NCBI GenBank assembly: GCA_963663145.1
Contig: OY760134.1
Location: 1,054,001-1,118,000, forward strand
Origin: Azotimanducus sp963663145
Lineage (GTDB): Bacteria; Pseudomonadota; Gammaproteobacteria; Pseudomonadales; Azotimanducaceae
DNA: 64,000 nt
Direction of reading: 5' to 3'
Position 1 is the stretch's first letter; the number at the start of each line of letters is the position of its first letter. The notes below the pieces were generated by a model. It saw only the letters and a list, made by a program, of their open reading frames with translations. It did no database searches and was not told where the DNA came from. This document shows, piece after piece, positions 33,998 through 43,441 of this stretch. A program made the translations under genes and the position numbers.

Positions 33998-35295
33998 GGC
34001 TGCAAACCAAGCTTGCGCTCACCAGTCTCGCGGTACTAGGGGCTTTTCTGACCTTTTCCGGGGTGGTCTTGTCGCAAGCGTTCAACGCCAATATTCGGGC
34101 TTCGGCCGATGCGGAAATGCGGCTGGTGCTCTACGGATTGCTCGGTTCCGTCATACCCACGAATTCGGGAATCTCCTTTCCGACAAACCTACCGGAACCG
34201 CGATTGGGCCAGCCCGGCTCCAGGCTGTACGCGCGGCTGCTCGACGAGTCTGGTGGAGTCGTTTGGCGCTCGCCCTCCATGGTGGTCGCTCCGTTTCATG
34301 GTGACGGACCAGGGCTTGTGGCGATGCCGGGCACCTTCATCTTTCAAGACAATGGGACTAGCTTCGAACTGACCTATGGTTTCATCTGGGAGGAAGAAGT
34401 TGATCGTGGCTACAGTCTGCACTTACTGATGGATGCCGAACCCTTCCGTATGCGCGAAGAAGAATTCCGGGACACCTTATTCGCCGGCTTAGGGTTATCC
34501 GCGCTGCTCTTTATCAGCATACAGTTTCTCTTTATCGTTCGCGGTCTTGCGCCGATTCGCAGAATGTCCGAAGCCATCGGCGCGATTGAATCGGGCAGGC
34601 GGGACCGATTGGGAGATGGCTATCCACCGGAACTCTTGGGCCTTGCGCGGAGGCTCGATGCCTATATCAACCGCGAACGCGAATTGCAGCAGCGATACAA
34701 GCGTGCCGTTGATGACCTCGCACACAGCTTGAAGACGCCCCTGAGCGTCGTCTCCGCAGAGCTGGAGACCTCGGGAATCGAGAATAAGCAGACCATGCAG
34801 ACGGCGCTTGCGCAAATGCGGCAGCTCATCAGAGATCGCCTCGCACGAGTGCGTATCGCGCCGGTGATTCGCTCTGACTGTCAGCTCGCGCCGGTGATTG
34901 AACGGCTCTTCTCGGTGATGAACCGACTCTATCCAGGCAAGGTGTCTCGCTGTCTGCTGGCCGCAGACTACACGGCACCCATGGCGCAGTCGGACCTGAT
35001 GGAGCTTTTTGGCAGCCTGCTCGAGAACGCGTTTCGCTTATCCGAAAGCCGAGTACTGGTGGAACCGGACGCGAATCAGCTTGGGGTGATCTGGGTGCAC
35101 GACGACGGGCCGGGAATCGCAGAAGAAGATCGACAGCGGGTACTCGACCGAGGCGCGCGCGCCGATACCAGGCATGCCGGGGAAGGCTTAGGCCTTGCCA
35201 TCGCGCTCGACATCGTCTCGTCCTATGGCGGGGACATCGCCATAGAAACAAGTCGTTTGGGTGGCGCTGCAATCAAATTGACGCTTCCGGTATAG
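33994..35295 (+). CDS. PhoQ-like sensor histidine kinase
   Basis: The 433-residue protein starts at a GTG overlapping the regulator stop. It has two membrane helices (LALTSLAVLGAFLTF and near ALLFISIQFLFIV) that bracket a periplasmic sensor domain of about 140 residues. A HAMP-like region follows, then the H-box VDDLAHSLKTPLSVV and the ATPase region with HDDGPGIAEED and GEGLGLAIALDIV. The H-box form DLAHxLKTPL is that of PhoQ-type kinases. The sensor domain would read an envelope signal. Confidence 0.92.
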   Translation: MRLQTKLALTSLAVLGAFLTFSGVVLSQAFNANIRASADAEMRLVLYGLLGSVIPTNSGISFPTNLPEPRLGQPGSRLYARLLDESGGVVWRSPSMVVAPFHGDGPGLVAMPGTFIFQDNGTSFELTYGFIWEEEVDRGYSLHLLMDAEPFRMREEEFRDTLFAGLGLSALLFISIQFLFIVRGLAPIRRMSEAIGAIESGRRDRLGDGYPPELLGLARRLDAYINRERELQQRYKRAVDDLAHSLKTPLSVVSAELETSGIENKQTMQTALAQMRQLIRDRLARVRIAPVIRSDCQLAPVIERLFSVMNRLYPGKVSRCLLAADYTAPMAQSDLMELFGSLLENAFRLSESRVLVEPDANQLGVIWVHDDGPGIAEEDRQRVLDRGARADTRHAGEGLGLAIALDIVSSYGGDIAIETSRLGGAAIKLTLPV

Positions 35296-35358
35296 GCGCT
35301 ACCTCAAAGCGCGAGAACACTGGCTCCATGCTCAAACATTCACGAAAACTTCATTAAA

Positions 35359-35418
35359 TTGTCACAAAATGGGGTAGTTTTTGGCCGGTTCGTGTTCTGT
35401 TTGTCATAAGATTGAAAC
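35359..35418 (+). promoter_or_regulatory. Candidate Pho box upstream of phoB
   Basis: TTGTCAT-AAGA-TTGAAAC at 35401-35418 has the 7-4-7 layout of the PhoB box (CTGTCAT-N4-CTGTCAC), with a strong first half and a weaker second half. A further half-site TTGTCAC is at 35359-35365. They lie 52-111 bp upstream of the phoB start in a 174 bp AT-rich gap, as expected for autoregulation by PhoB. Confidence 0.5.
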
Positions 35419-35469
35419 GAAATCACTCAAAAATGTCGTAGTTTCAAACATATGGAGGCATTCGCCACT

Positions 35470-36186
35470 ATGTCTTGTTCAGTAATGTTGATCGAAGATG
35501 AGGCGGACATCCGCGAGATGCTTGCACTTGCCTTCCAGCGGTCGGGGATTGAAGTCGTTGAAGCCGGAAGCGCCGAGCAGTGCCTCGATCTTCTTGAGCG
35601 GAAAGTGCCGGACGCGCTGGTCATTGATTGGATGCTGCCTGGCATGAGCGGGGTCGAGTTGGTTCGGCGTGTTCGCCTCGACCCCTTGACTGCGGATATA
35701 CCATTGCTCATGTTGACGGCGCGCGGTGAAGAATCCGACAAGCTCAAGAGCTTTGATATGGGTATTGACGACTATGTCACCAAGCCCTTCTCGCCAAAGG
35801 AGTTGATCGCGCGGCTCAAGGCCTTGATGCGTCGCGCCGGGTCTCCCGAAGACGGCAAGTTGCGCGCCGGTGAGATTGAGCTTGATTGTGCGGCGCACCG
35901 CCTATTGGTTGGCGGCGCTCCGGTACACATAGGGCCAACCGAGTTCAGGCTCTTGGAATGGCTCATGCGCCACCCGGACCGCGCATTCGAACGTGCTCGC
36001 TTGCTTGATCGCGTCTGGGGAAGAAACGTATACGTTGAAGAACGCACGGTAGATGTCCATGTATTGCGGCTTCGCAAGGTATTGGCCCCCTTCGGACTCG
36101 ACACGGCCATTCAAACCGTTCGGGGTGTCGGATATAGATTCTCGGTATCTCATGTCCACAAGCGCAACGGCGACGGCGAATCGTAG
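35470..36186 (+). CDS. phoB: Phosphate regulon response regulator PhoB
   Basis: The 238-residue protein starts at the ATG at 35470, 11 bases after GGAGG; an in-frame ATG at 35452 has no ribosome site. The receiver domain has LIEDEADIREML, the acceptor Asp in VIDWMLPGMSGVEL and YVTKPFSPKEL. The DNA-binding domain carries IGPTEFRLLEWLMRHPDRAF and RTVDVHVLRLRKVL, highly typical of PhoB. PhoR follows after 8 bp. Confidence 0.95.
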   Translation: MSCSVMLIEDEADIREMLALAFQRSGIEVVEAGSAEQCLDLLERKVPDALVIDWMLPGMSGVELVRRVRLDPLTADIPLLMLTARGEESDKLKSFDMGIDDYVTKPFSPKELIARLKALMRRAGSPEDGKLRAGEIELDCAAHRLLVGGAPVHIGPTEFRLLEWLMRHPDRAFERARLLDRVWGRNVYVEERTVDVHVLRLRKVLAPFGLDTAIQTVRGVGYRFSVSHVHKRNGDGES

Positions 36187-36194
36187 AATAGCTC

Positions 36195-37466
36195 TTGCGT
36201 AAATTGCTCTGGATATCCATCTCGGGACTAGCAGCGCTTGGAGTGTGGCTGATCGAGAGCTTGCCTTGGGGGCTTGTGGCTGGCCTCGGCATTCTGGTCA
36301 TATTTCAATTCATTGAGTACTTGCGCTTCGAGACCTGGTCGAAACACCCGTCACGGCGACCCCAAGACGATTGGACTTGGAGAGGTAGCGCGGAACGGCT
36401 ACATAGGTTGATTCGCGCCACGCGAGCTCGGACCAAGCGTTTCGTAGGTATTCTTCGCCAGACGCAGCGAACCGCCGACGCTATCCCGGACGGACTGGTG
36501 GTTGTTGGGGCGTCTGGTGAAATTCAGTACTACAATTTGGCGGCGCGCAATCTGCTTGGCTTCCTGCCCAAGGACCGCGGTCAGAATCTCTTCGCGCTGA
36601 TTCGTGACCCGCAGGTGCATGCTTTGATGAATGGGGAGAATGAAACCGGATTGGTGGAAATCGCAAGTCCGGCGAATGCGGCCAAGCAGATCGAAATGCG
36701 CCGTGTAGAACTTGATGAGAATCGCTGCATTGTCATTGCTCGTGATGTCACGGAACTCAATCGGCTACTGACGCTGCGACGCGATTTTGTGGCAAATGTT
36801 TCCCACGAGTTGCGCACTCCGCTCACCGTGATTCTCGGCTATCTCGAAACCCTCACCGAATCCGATCTGGAAGAATCGCAACGGCGTGCGGCTCTAGACA
36901 AGCTTATTCGCCCAGCGCGGCGCATGCAGGCGCTTGCCGAAGACTTGCTGACATTGACGAACTTGGAGTCTTCGCCCTCGCCCGAGGAGTCGAATGTCGT
37001 AGGGGTCGTGGTGACGCGCATTTTGGCGATTGTGGTTGAAGAGGCGCGCAATCTCTCCAACGGAAAGCATGAAATCTCGCTTGAGACGGACGCTTCGCTG
37101 GTGATCGAGGGTATAGCCGACGAACTTTTCAGTGCCTTTCATAACCTGGTCATCAATGCGGTACGCTACAGCCCGGAAGGAGGAAAGATACAAGTGCGTT
37201 GGTACCGGGATTCGGAGGGTGCCGTTTTCGAAGTCGAGGATGAAGGCATAGGTATCGCCTCGGAACATCTTTCTCGCTTGACCGAGCGGTTTTACCGGGT
37301 TGACCTGCGTGGGGCGCGGGTACGAGGAGGGACGGGACTCGGGCTGGCCATTGTGAAGCATGTCCTTAGGCGTCACAACTCCGTGTTGAGAATCGAAAGC
37401 GCACTCGGTAAGGGCAGCAAGTTCTCATGTGTCTTCCCGCAACTCTCCATGACAAGGAGCGCGTGA
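36195..37466 (+). CDS. phoR: Phosphate regulon sensor kinase PhoR
   Basis: The 423-residue protein starts at a TTG. It has two N-terminal hydrophobic segments without a periplasmic domain, a PAS domain (AIPDGLVVVGASGEIQYYN), the H-box FVANVSHELRTPLTVILGY and the ATPase domain (EVEDEGIGIASEH, GGTGLGLAIVKHVL). This is PhoR architecture. It would phosphorylate PhoB when phosphate is scarce, under control of the Pst transporter and PhoU. Confidence 0.94.
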   Translation: MRKLLWISISGLAALGVWLIESLPWGLVAGLGILVIFQFIEYLRFETWSKHPSRRPQDDWTWRGSAERLHRLIRATRARTKRFVGILRQTQRTADAIPDGLVVVGASGEIQYYNLAARNLLGFLPKDRGQNLFALIRDPQVHALMNGENETGLVEIASPANAAKQIEMRRVELDENRCIVIARDVTELNRLLTLRRDFVANVSHELRTPLTVILGYLETLTESDLEESQRRAALDKLIRPARRMQALAEDLLTLTNLESSPSPEESNVVGVVVTRILAIVVEEARNLSNGKHEISLETDASLVIEGIADELFSAFHNLVINAVRYSPEGGKIQVRWYRDSEGAVFEVEDEGIGIASEHLSRLTERFYRVDLRGARVRGGTGLGLAIVKHVLRRHNSVLRIESALGKGSKFSCVFPQLSMTRSA

Positions 37467-37609
37467 GTGATCAAATTTTCCCTGGAGAACTGATAAAGTA
37501 TGGCGTCACCGAGGCGGTGTTCACCCACCCTCGGTAGCAATGCACGGAGGACGACATTGCGGGCAGACATGGCTGGTGTACTGTCCGTGAAGACGAGGAA
37601 TGTGAACAC

Positions 37610-38278
37610 ATGAGCCGCCATATTTCAGAACAGTTTGGTGCCGAACTTGAAGGCGCGCGGTTGCTGATGATGGAGATGGGCGGCTTGGTTGAGCGTCAAG
37701 TGGAGACCTCGGTCAGGGCGTTCGTAAGCCACGATGCGGCCTTGGCGGCACAGGTGCGTAGTCAAGAGGATGAAGTGAATCGTCTGGAATTGGTGCTCGA
37801 TGATCAATGTGTGCGCACGATCGCGCTTCGTCAGCCTGCGGCACGAGACCTGAGGCTCTTGATCAGCATCATGAAGGCCGGCACCGATCTGGAGCGCGCC
37901 GGTGACGAGGCGGCGCGGATTGCGAAGATGGCGGATCAGGTGTCCTTGTTGACACCCGCAGCGGATGGCTACTCGGATCTTTCGCGCATGGGTGAGTTGA
38001 CCACGGAAATGGTTCGGAGTGCGCTTGATGCATTCGCGCGCACCAGCGTAGAAGCCGCCTATCAAGTCATGGCAGCGGATAGTGAAGTGGATAGCCTGTT
38101 CAATAAGATTGAATCGTTCCTACCCGAACTTACCCAAGGGGCACCGGATGATTCGAAGCGGGCAATATGCACGGCTTGGGCCGCACGCTCATTGGAGCGC
38201 ATAGGCGACCATGCCAAGAATGTCGGCGAGCACTTGGTCTACTTGATAGAAGGCACCGACGTGCGGCACTCGGCGTGA
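37610..38278 (+). CDS. phoU: Phosphate signalling protein PhoU
   Basis: The 222-residue all-helical protein has two three-helix PhoU repeats with the acidic metal-binding pattern GTDLERAGDEAARIA (about residues 90-104) and ARSLERIGDHAKNVGEH (about 190-206). PhoU links the Pst transporter to PhoR. It follows phoR by 143 bp that contain no gene. No pstSCAB genes are in the window. It ends 5 bp from the convergent LysR gene. Confidence 0.94.
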   Translation: MSRHISEQFGAELEGARLLMMEMGGLVERQVETSVRAFVSHDAALAAQVRSQEDEVNRLELVLDDQCVRTIALRQPAARDLRLLISIMKAGTDLERAGDEAARIAKMADQVSLLTPAADGYSDLSRMGELTTEMVRSALDAFARTSVEAAYQVMAADSEVDSLFNKIESFLPELTQGAPDDSKRAICTAWAARSLERIGDHAKNVGEHLVYLIEGTDVRHSA

Positions 38279-38283
38279 TGACA

Positions 38284-39228
38284 TCACTCGGTGAACGCGG
38301 TGCTTTGAAGGACTTTCTTGAATTGCTTGAGGGGGGTCAGGCCTTCTGCGGAGCGTCGCGACAGCATCCCGGCCTCTAGGCGATTGGACAACACATCGAT
38401 TGCGACGGCTTGCAGGGGAACGCCACTAAGGTTGCTGGCCAAATTCGAACACAGATAGGTGAGATAGGGGCCCGATGCCATCAGGTGAAGACCCACGGAA
38501 TTGGTGCGCAGGATTTTCTCCGCGCGCCGACCGGTTCGATTCTGCAGTTCCTGAAGCAATTGGTTGAGCGGAGAAGGGGCTTGATGTTCGCTTGGATCCA
38601 TATCCATCTCAAAGTCAATCCAAGGGTAGTCCAGCAAGTCGGAAAAGCTGGGTTTCTCGCACGAGTGAATCGGATGGTGGGCATGCGCGAGCACAGAGAA
38701 ATGCATCATGCGGAAGGACTCGCGAACCATAAATATGGGTAGCCGTTCGTCGGTTGTGAAAAATCCGCAATGCAGGTCGCTCTTGCCCTCCCTCAGCAAC
38801 TTGATGCCTTCGCGATAGCTGGTGGTACTGAGGATGAGTTCGACCTGCGGAAGCTTCTCGTGGAACTGTTCAATGACTCGAGGCAAGACCCCTTGCATCC
38901 ACACGGGCCCGGCACTGACTCGCAGCAGGCCGCGCGCTCCGTCCAAGGTCGAGTTGATTTCTTCCTCGGCAAGTTCGAACTCGCGAAGCAAATGGCGCAC
39001 TTGGTCCACGACCGTATGACCAAACTCCGTCAAGCGCACACCCTTGGGGATGCGCTCAAAAATTTGCCCGTTAAATTGACGCTCGAGCTTGGCAATCACT
39101 CTTGACAGCGCCGGTTGCGTGATGTGTAATTTTTCTGCGGCAGAGTGAATCTTGCCTTCCTCGACAACGATCAACAGCTTTCTCATGTCGCTGCGTTTGT
39201 CGAACACGCCGCCCGGCTTCCGTGACAC
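38284..39228 (-). CDS. LysR-family transcription regulator
   Basis: The 314-residue product has the LysR N-terminal helix-turn-helix (GKIHSAAEKLHITQPALSRVIAKLE) at about residues 25-50 and a periplasmic-binding-type effector domain (LLRVSAGPVWMQGVLPRVI). Starts at GTG 39228, GTG 39207 or ATG 39186 are possible; the longest is given. The effector is unknown. An inverted repeat lies 22 bp upstream. The nearest genes on its strand are not obviously its targets. Confidence 0.88.
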   Translation of the reverse strand: MSRKPGGVFDKRSDMRKLLIVVEEGKIHSAAEKLHITQPALSRVIAKLERQFNGQIFERIPKGVRLTEFGHTVVDQVRHLLREFELAEEEINSTLDGARGLLRVSAGPVWMQGVLPRVIEQFHEKLPQVELILSTTSYREGIKLLREGKSDLHCGFFTTDERLPIFMVRESFRMMHFSVLAHAHHPIHSCEKPSFSDLLDYPWIDFEMDMDPSEHQAPSPLNQLLQELQNRTGRRAEKILRTNSVGLHLMASGPYLTYLCSNLASNLSGVPLQAVAIDVLSNRLEAGMLSRRSAEGLTPLKQFKKVLQSTAFTE

Positions 39229-39249
39229 AACTAAGTGCGGCCTACCCCC

Positions 39250-39276
39250 GCGATCAGCCCGAAACGCTTTGATCGC
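39250..39276. promoter_or_regulatory. Inverted repeat upstream of the LysR gene
   Basis: GCGATCA and TGATCGC face each other across 13 bases, just before the LysR start. A dyad of this spacing is compatible with a LysR autoregulatory site of the T-N11-A class. The remaining bases up to the DUF349 gene (39277-39478) show nothing further. Confidence 0.35.
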
Positions 39277-39478
39277 TATAGGGGTGCGCGCAACAACCTG
39301 CGAAGCGCGGCCTTGAGCCGACGCCGTTATATGTTTTCGTCAGGCTGTATGGTTCAATCGGCCATGCGCGCAATTCTCTGACACCTCGTAGGCGTCTGGG
39401 GAGAACTCATACTAGCGACATGCCGACTGCATGGATAATGCAATAAAGTGGGGTATTAATAACTTGAAAGCATAGCGT

Positions 39479-42226
39479 TTAGTTGGTCATTTCCTTGATT
39501 GCTGCGAAGAATCGCTCGCTGAGCTGGCCGGCGGCTTGCCCGACCGGGCCGGTCCGGCACCATGCACGCGCAACCTCGAGCGGGTCTTCCTCTGCGTCGA
39601 ATAGGCTCCCCGCCCCGCGATTAATTCTCTGCACTTGGATCTCAAGTCTGAGTGCCTTGTCTTCGGGAGGGGATTCACGTTCGAGGAAAATATCCAGCAT
39701 GACGCACATGCGCCGCCGCGTCGCGAGGGCATCGAGAATTTCGCGATCCTCAATGGTGTTCGTCTGCCTCAATCGCTCGAACCTGGTCGGAGCCGTCTTT
39801 GCAAACAGGCTCTTCATATGAGTGCGAAGCGTCTCCAACTCGGTTTCTGGGATGCCTTCGGTGCCGTCGATCAGCGATTGTTCCGCCTCGCAGAGATGGG
39901 AGTCGATGCGCGCGGCGAGTTCGAGCAGTCGTAGCTGCCGTGCAGCATCACCATCGCGCAGCATCTGTCGGTACCGCCGGGAGAGATCTCGCCACTTGTT
40001 CTGGAGGCGCTTGAAGGACTCACCCTGCAAATCTTTGAAGGATTCCCATCGTTCCGAGAGTTGTGTCAGCTCTCCGGCGGACACTGTCTCGATACTTGCC
40101 TTCTCCAAGGTCTCCTCCAGTTGGTGTAAGAGTTGACGGGCATCACTTACGCGGTCCTTGTAGGCTTGGTTTTCTTGGCTCCGGCGGGCGCGTCGTTGCG
40201 CGTAGACTTGATCGCCCAAACCACGAAATTCCTTCCAGAGTTTTCGATTGGCGGATTTGCTCATGGGCCCAATCTCACGCCAACGAGCTTGAATCACGCT
40301 TGTCGCCTCTACCAATCTTTCCAGCGAACCCGTCGATTCGAGCAGTGCCCGCAGTTCAAGGATGAGCCCGCGCGCCCTCACTTCATTGGCCTTCCAGTGC
40401 GAGGAAAGTCGGCCATAGAGCTCATCGCAAAGCCCATCGAAGCGACGCTGCATGGACTTGGCCTGTGCGCGGTCGATTGGGTGGGCCGTACGCCACTCGC
40501 TTCGTGCCGTACGAAGTATGCGCTCAACCATCTTCCAATCCGGATTGTCCCAATCCTTTTCCGCGATGAAGAACTCCAAGTCTTCGCAGATTTGACGACG
40601 GGTTGCCAGATTCTGTTTGCGGACTTCGGCCTGTTCTTGGAAATGTGCTCGGCAAGGCGCGAAAGCGGTCTCCGCGAGCCGTTCGAAGTGACGGCGGAGC
40701 TCATGGTCTCGCCCACCAGTCAGGGGTCCCATGGCATTCCATTCATCGCGCAGCGCACGAATACGATCAATTTGCTCATTGGGAGCCAACGGGTTGTCGG
40801 CGATTTCGGCCATACGTTCGCACAGCGATTCGCGCTTGGGCGTCGCCGCGAAGGCCTGCCAATCGCGCAATTGCCGAATTTGATTGTCGGTATCGGCGAG
40901 CCGCTTCCATATATGACGGGCGCGGGGTTCTGGAAGCATCCTTAGGGTGTCCCCGCATTGGTGGCGCAGTTCACTCGCCTTTCCGAGATGGCCAAGTTCG
41001 ATGTGTTCCGCCAAGGATTTTGCTTGCGATTCGAAGCTTTCGAGCAGCGCACCTTCAATGGACCTAATGGCCTGCGTATAGCGTCTGTAGGCATCTTGCC
41101 AAGCATTGACTTGTGTGCTCAGTGGCGCGTGAGCCTCGTCCGTGCTCGTTTCCAGTAGCGCAGCGCTCCGCGTCACACGCCGATTGGTGCGATCAAGCTT
41201 GCGCGCTTCACTCCAGAGGTTTCGATATTGCTCCAAGCTCCTTGGCTTAGGGGTCTCGGGCGGCAGGTCCGCGACCCAAGCAGAGAGTCTCTCGATGGCC
41301 GCTTCGTCCAATTCAGCCACGGATTGGCTGGAAGCAGGGGCCTCTCGCAGGTTGACTGGCGCATTGCTCGTGGGCTTCGCCACTTGCATAAGCGCTTCGT
41401 GCGCCATGCGAGATTCGATGCGCTGAAGCGCCTGCGAATAGGCATCGGCCGCGCTCAAGGCGTTGGACTCCTGACTCAATTGCGGTAGGGATTCGAGCGC
41501 ATGCGCCCGTGCGGTCTCACATTCGCGCCACTCCTGTTCGATGATCTTCAGTCTTGCGCCAAGGGTTCGATCCATCGGCATTTCCGAAAGTTCGGCGAGG
41601 CGCGCCGCTATGTCCTCGGCACGCTCATCGGCTTCCACGAGTGTGCGGCGAGCGGCGCGGATGCGCGCAAGTCGGGTGCGTGCGGCGCGAAACACGCTCT
41701 TATCGTGGCTTTTGGCATTGCTCGCGATGTTGGCGAGCGCCGATTCGCCATGTACTCTGTCTGCGGCGGCGCGGCGAACGCCCGCGAAGCTCGCGTTACA
41801 AGCCACATCGACCAATTGCGCTTCTTCAAGCTCGTCAAGCATTGTCTGCACGGTGTCCGCATCTCGCGACATGCGGACGTAGGCGAGCTGTACCTCGGGC
41901 GTCTCAAGCAAGGAACGGTGTTCGCCGCCCCGGTCGGCGATGATCAATCGTGCGATGGAATCGGCCGCGGCTTTGGCGATGTCCGCACCCTCGTCAAGCA
42001 GGTGAGCCAGCGACTCCACATGGTCGAGTTTCGCGATTGCGGCCAAGCGGATGGATTGATCGAATTCACCGCCCTGTTCAGCGACCAAGGCGAGATCCTT
42101 GCGGTAGATGCGGACATCGCTGTCTTCAAGCGCCTCAATTCGTGCGGCAACCGCTCCCGATGAGCCCCCGCTCAAATTTACACGGTTGCGGAATCTTCTT
42201 GAGACCATGACAAGCCATTTTCGCAC
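39479..42226 (-). CDS. Large DUF349 repeat protein
   Basis: The 915-residue protein is almost entirely alpha-helical and charged. Repeats with W..I....K....LW..F, for example WREIGPMSKSANRKLWKEFRG and EWNAMGPLTGGRDHELRRHFE, are the DUF349 units; I count at least four in the C-terminal two thirds. Proteins of this length are common in Gammaproteobacteria and their role is not settled. The start may be at 42226 or the ATG at 42208. It is divergent from the acyl-CoA dehydrogenase gene by 63 bp. Confidence 0.85.
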   Translation of the reverse strand: MRKWLVMVSRRFRNRVNLSGGSSGAVAARIEALEDSDVRIYRKDLALVAEQGGEFDQSIRLAAIAKLDHVESLAHLLDEGADIAKAAADSIARLIIADRGGEHRSLLETPEVQLAYVRMSRDADTVQTMLDELEEAQLVDVACNASFAGVRRAAADRVHGESALANIASNAKSHDKSVFRAARTRLARIRAARRTLVEADERAEDIAARLAELSEMPMDRTLGARLKIIEQEWRECETARAHALESLPQLSQESNALSAADAYSQALQRIESRMAHEALMQVAKPTSNAPVNLREAPASSQSVAELDEAAIERLSAWVADLPPETPKPRSLEQYRNLWSEARKLDRTNRRVTRSAALLETSTDEAHAPLSTQVNAWQDAYRRYTQAIRSIEGALLESFESQAKSLAEHIELGHLGKASELRHQCGDTLRMLPEPRARHIWKRLADTDNQIRQLRDWQAFAATPKRESLCERMAEIADNPLAPNEQIDRIRALRDEWNAMGPLTGGRDHELRRHFERLAETAFAPCRAHFQEQAEVRKQNLATRRQICEDLEFFIAEKDWDNPDWKMVERILRTARSEWRTAHPIDRAQAKSMQRRFDGLCDELYGRLSSHWKANEVRARGLILELRALLESTGSLERLVEATSVIQARWREIGPMSKSANRKLWKEFRGLGDQVYAQRRARRSQENQAYKDRVSDARQLLHQLEETLEKASIETVSAGELTQLSERWESFKDLQGESFKRLQNKWRDLSRRYRQMLRDGDAARQLRLLELAARIDSHLCEAEQSLIDGTEGIPETELETLRTHMKSLFAKTAPTRFERLRQTNTIEDREILDALATRRRMCVMLDIFLERESPPEDKALRLEIQVQRINRGAGSLFDAEEDPLEVARAWCRTGPVGQAAGQLSERFFAAIKEMTN

Positions 42227-42289
42227 GCCCTTCGGTATGATGCTCGATGATTGACCGCATCATATTGGAATACGTCTCGGAATATCTCA

Positions 42290-43423
42290 ATGGATTTTTC
42301 TCTAAGCGATGAGCAGAAGTTGCTTCAGGACAGCTTGGAGCGATTCGTTCAGAACGACTATCAGTTTGAAACCCGTCAGGAGATCGTCGCATCTCGTGAA
42401 GGGATGCTTCTTGAGAACTGGCACACCTTCGCGGAGCTCGGTTGGCTTGGTATGATGTTCGACGAGTCCGAGGGTGGCTATGGCGGCAGCGCGGTGGACA
42501 TCATGGTGATCATGGAACAGGTGGGGAAGGGTTTGATCGTTGAACCGTTTTTGCCCTGCCTCGTGCTGGCAGGCGGCCTTATCGCGAAAGCGGGCAATGG
42601 CAGTCAAAAGCAGAAGTGGTTGAGTGCCTTGATAGAAGGCGAAAAGCTCGGCAGTTTCGCCTTCGTTGAGCCGGAATCACGCTTCGACCTCAATCATGCA
42701 TCCACCCGCGCAAGTCGCGCCAACGGCGGGTTTCTTTTGAACGGTCGCAAGGCCGTAGTCCTGAATGCACAGAATTCAGATTTTCTGGTGGTGAGCGCGC
42801 GGACTGATGGAGCGCAACGGGATGCCGATGGCATCAGCCTGTTCTTGGTGCAATCGGATGCCGAAGGCGTAGCTCGACAGGACTATACGACGGTTGATGG
42901 TGGACGCGCATCGGAAGTGACCTTCGAGAATGTGGCGCTTGACGCGGACGCGCTACTTGGAGACCTCGGTGACGCGTCATCGATCATCGAGGAAGTCGTT
43001 GATGAGGCCATTCTCGCTGTTGGCGCGGAAGCCGTGGGCGCCATGGAAGTGCTCTACAAGGCCACGGTCGAGTACTCCAAGCAACGCAAGCAGTTTGGCG
43101 CGCCGATTGGGTCGTTTCAGGTACTGCAGCACCGCATGGTGGACATGTTCATTGCGCATGAACAGGCCAAGTCGCTCATGTACATGGCGGCGATTCGGCT
43201 CGATGAGGATGATCCCGTCGAGGCCAAGAAGGCCGCTTCCGCCTTCAAGGTTCAAGTGGGCAACTCGGGCCGTGCGGTCGGGCAGGGGGCGGTACAGATC
43301 CATGGCGGCATGGGCATGACCGATGAACTCAATATCGGCCACTACTTCAAGCGGCTCACCGTCATAGACACCCTGTTTGGCAATACCGACCACCATCTCA
43401 AACGCTTCGCCACTCTTTCGTAG
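42290..43423 (+). CDS. Acyl-CoA dehydrogenase
   Basis: The 377-residue product starts at the ATG at 42290 (MDFSLSDEQKLLQDSLERF). It has the standard three-domain fold: ELGWLGMMFDESEGGYGG, AFVEPESRFDL, GGFLLNGRKAVVLNA and the C-terminal RKQFGAPIGSFQVLQHRMVDM, and IHGGMGMTDELNIGHYFKRL, the pattern of FadE-type pimeloyl/long side-chain dehydrogenases. It introduces an alpha-beta double bond into an acyl-CoA using FAD. An alpha/beta hydrolase follows after 18 bp. Confidence 0.92.
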   Translation: MDFSLSDEQKLLQDSLERFVQNDYQFETRQEIVASREGMLLENWHTFAELGWLGMMFDESEGGYGGSAVDIMVIMEQVGKGLIVEPFLPCLVLAGGLIAKAGNGSQKQKWLSALIEGEKLGSFAFVEPESRFDLNHASTRASRANGGFLLNGRKAVVLNAQNSDFLVVSARTDGAQRDADGISLFLVQSDAEGVARQDYTTVDGGRASEVTFENVALDADALLGDLGDASSIIEEVVDEAILAVGAEAVGAMEVLYKATVEYSKQRKQFGAPIGSFQVLQHRMVDMFIAHEQAKSLMYMAAIRLDEDDPVEAKKAASAFKVQVGNSGRAVGQGAVQIHGGMGMTDELNIGHYFKRLTVIDTLFGNTDHHLKRFATLS

Positions 43424-43441
43424 CGGCATTCGAGTCAAATC

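Noticed and set aside
39229..39478. Possible small RNA or tRNA between the LysR and DUF349 genes
   Set aside because: No cloverleaf and no promoter-terminator pair could be made out; only the short dyad was kept.
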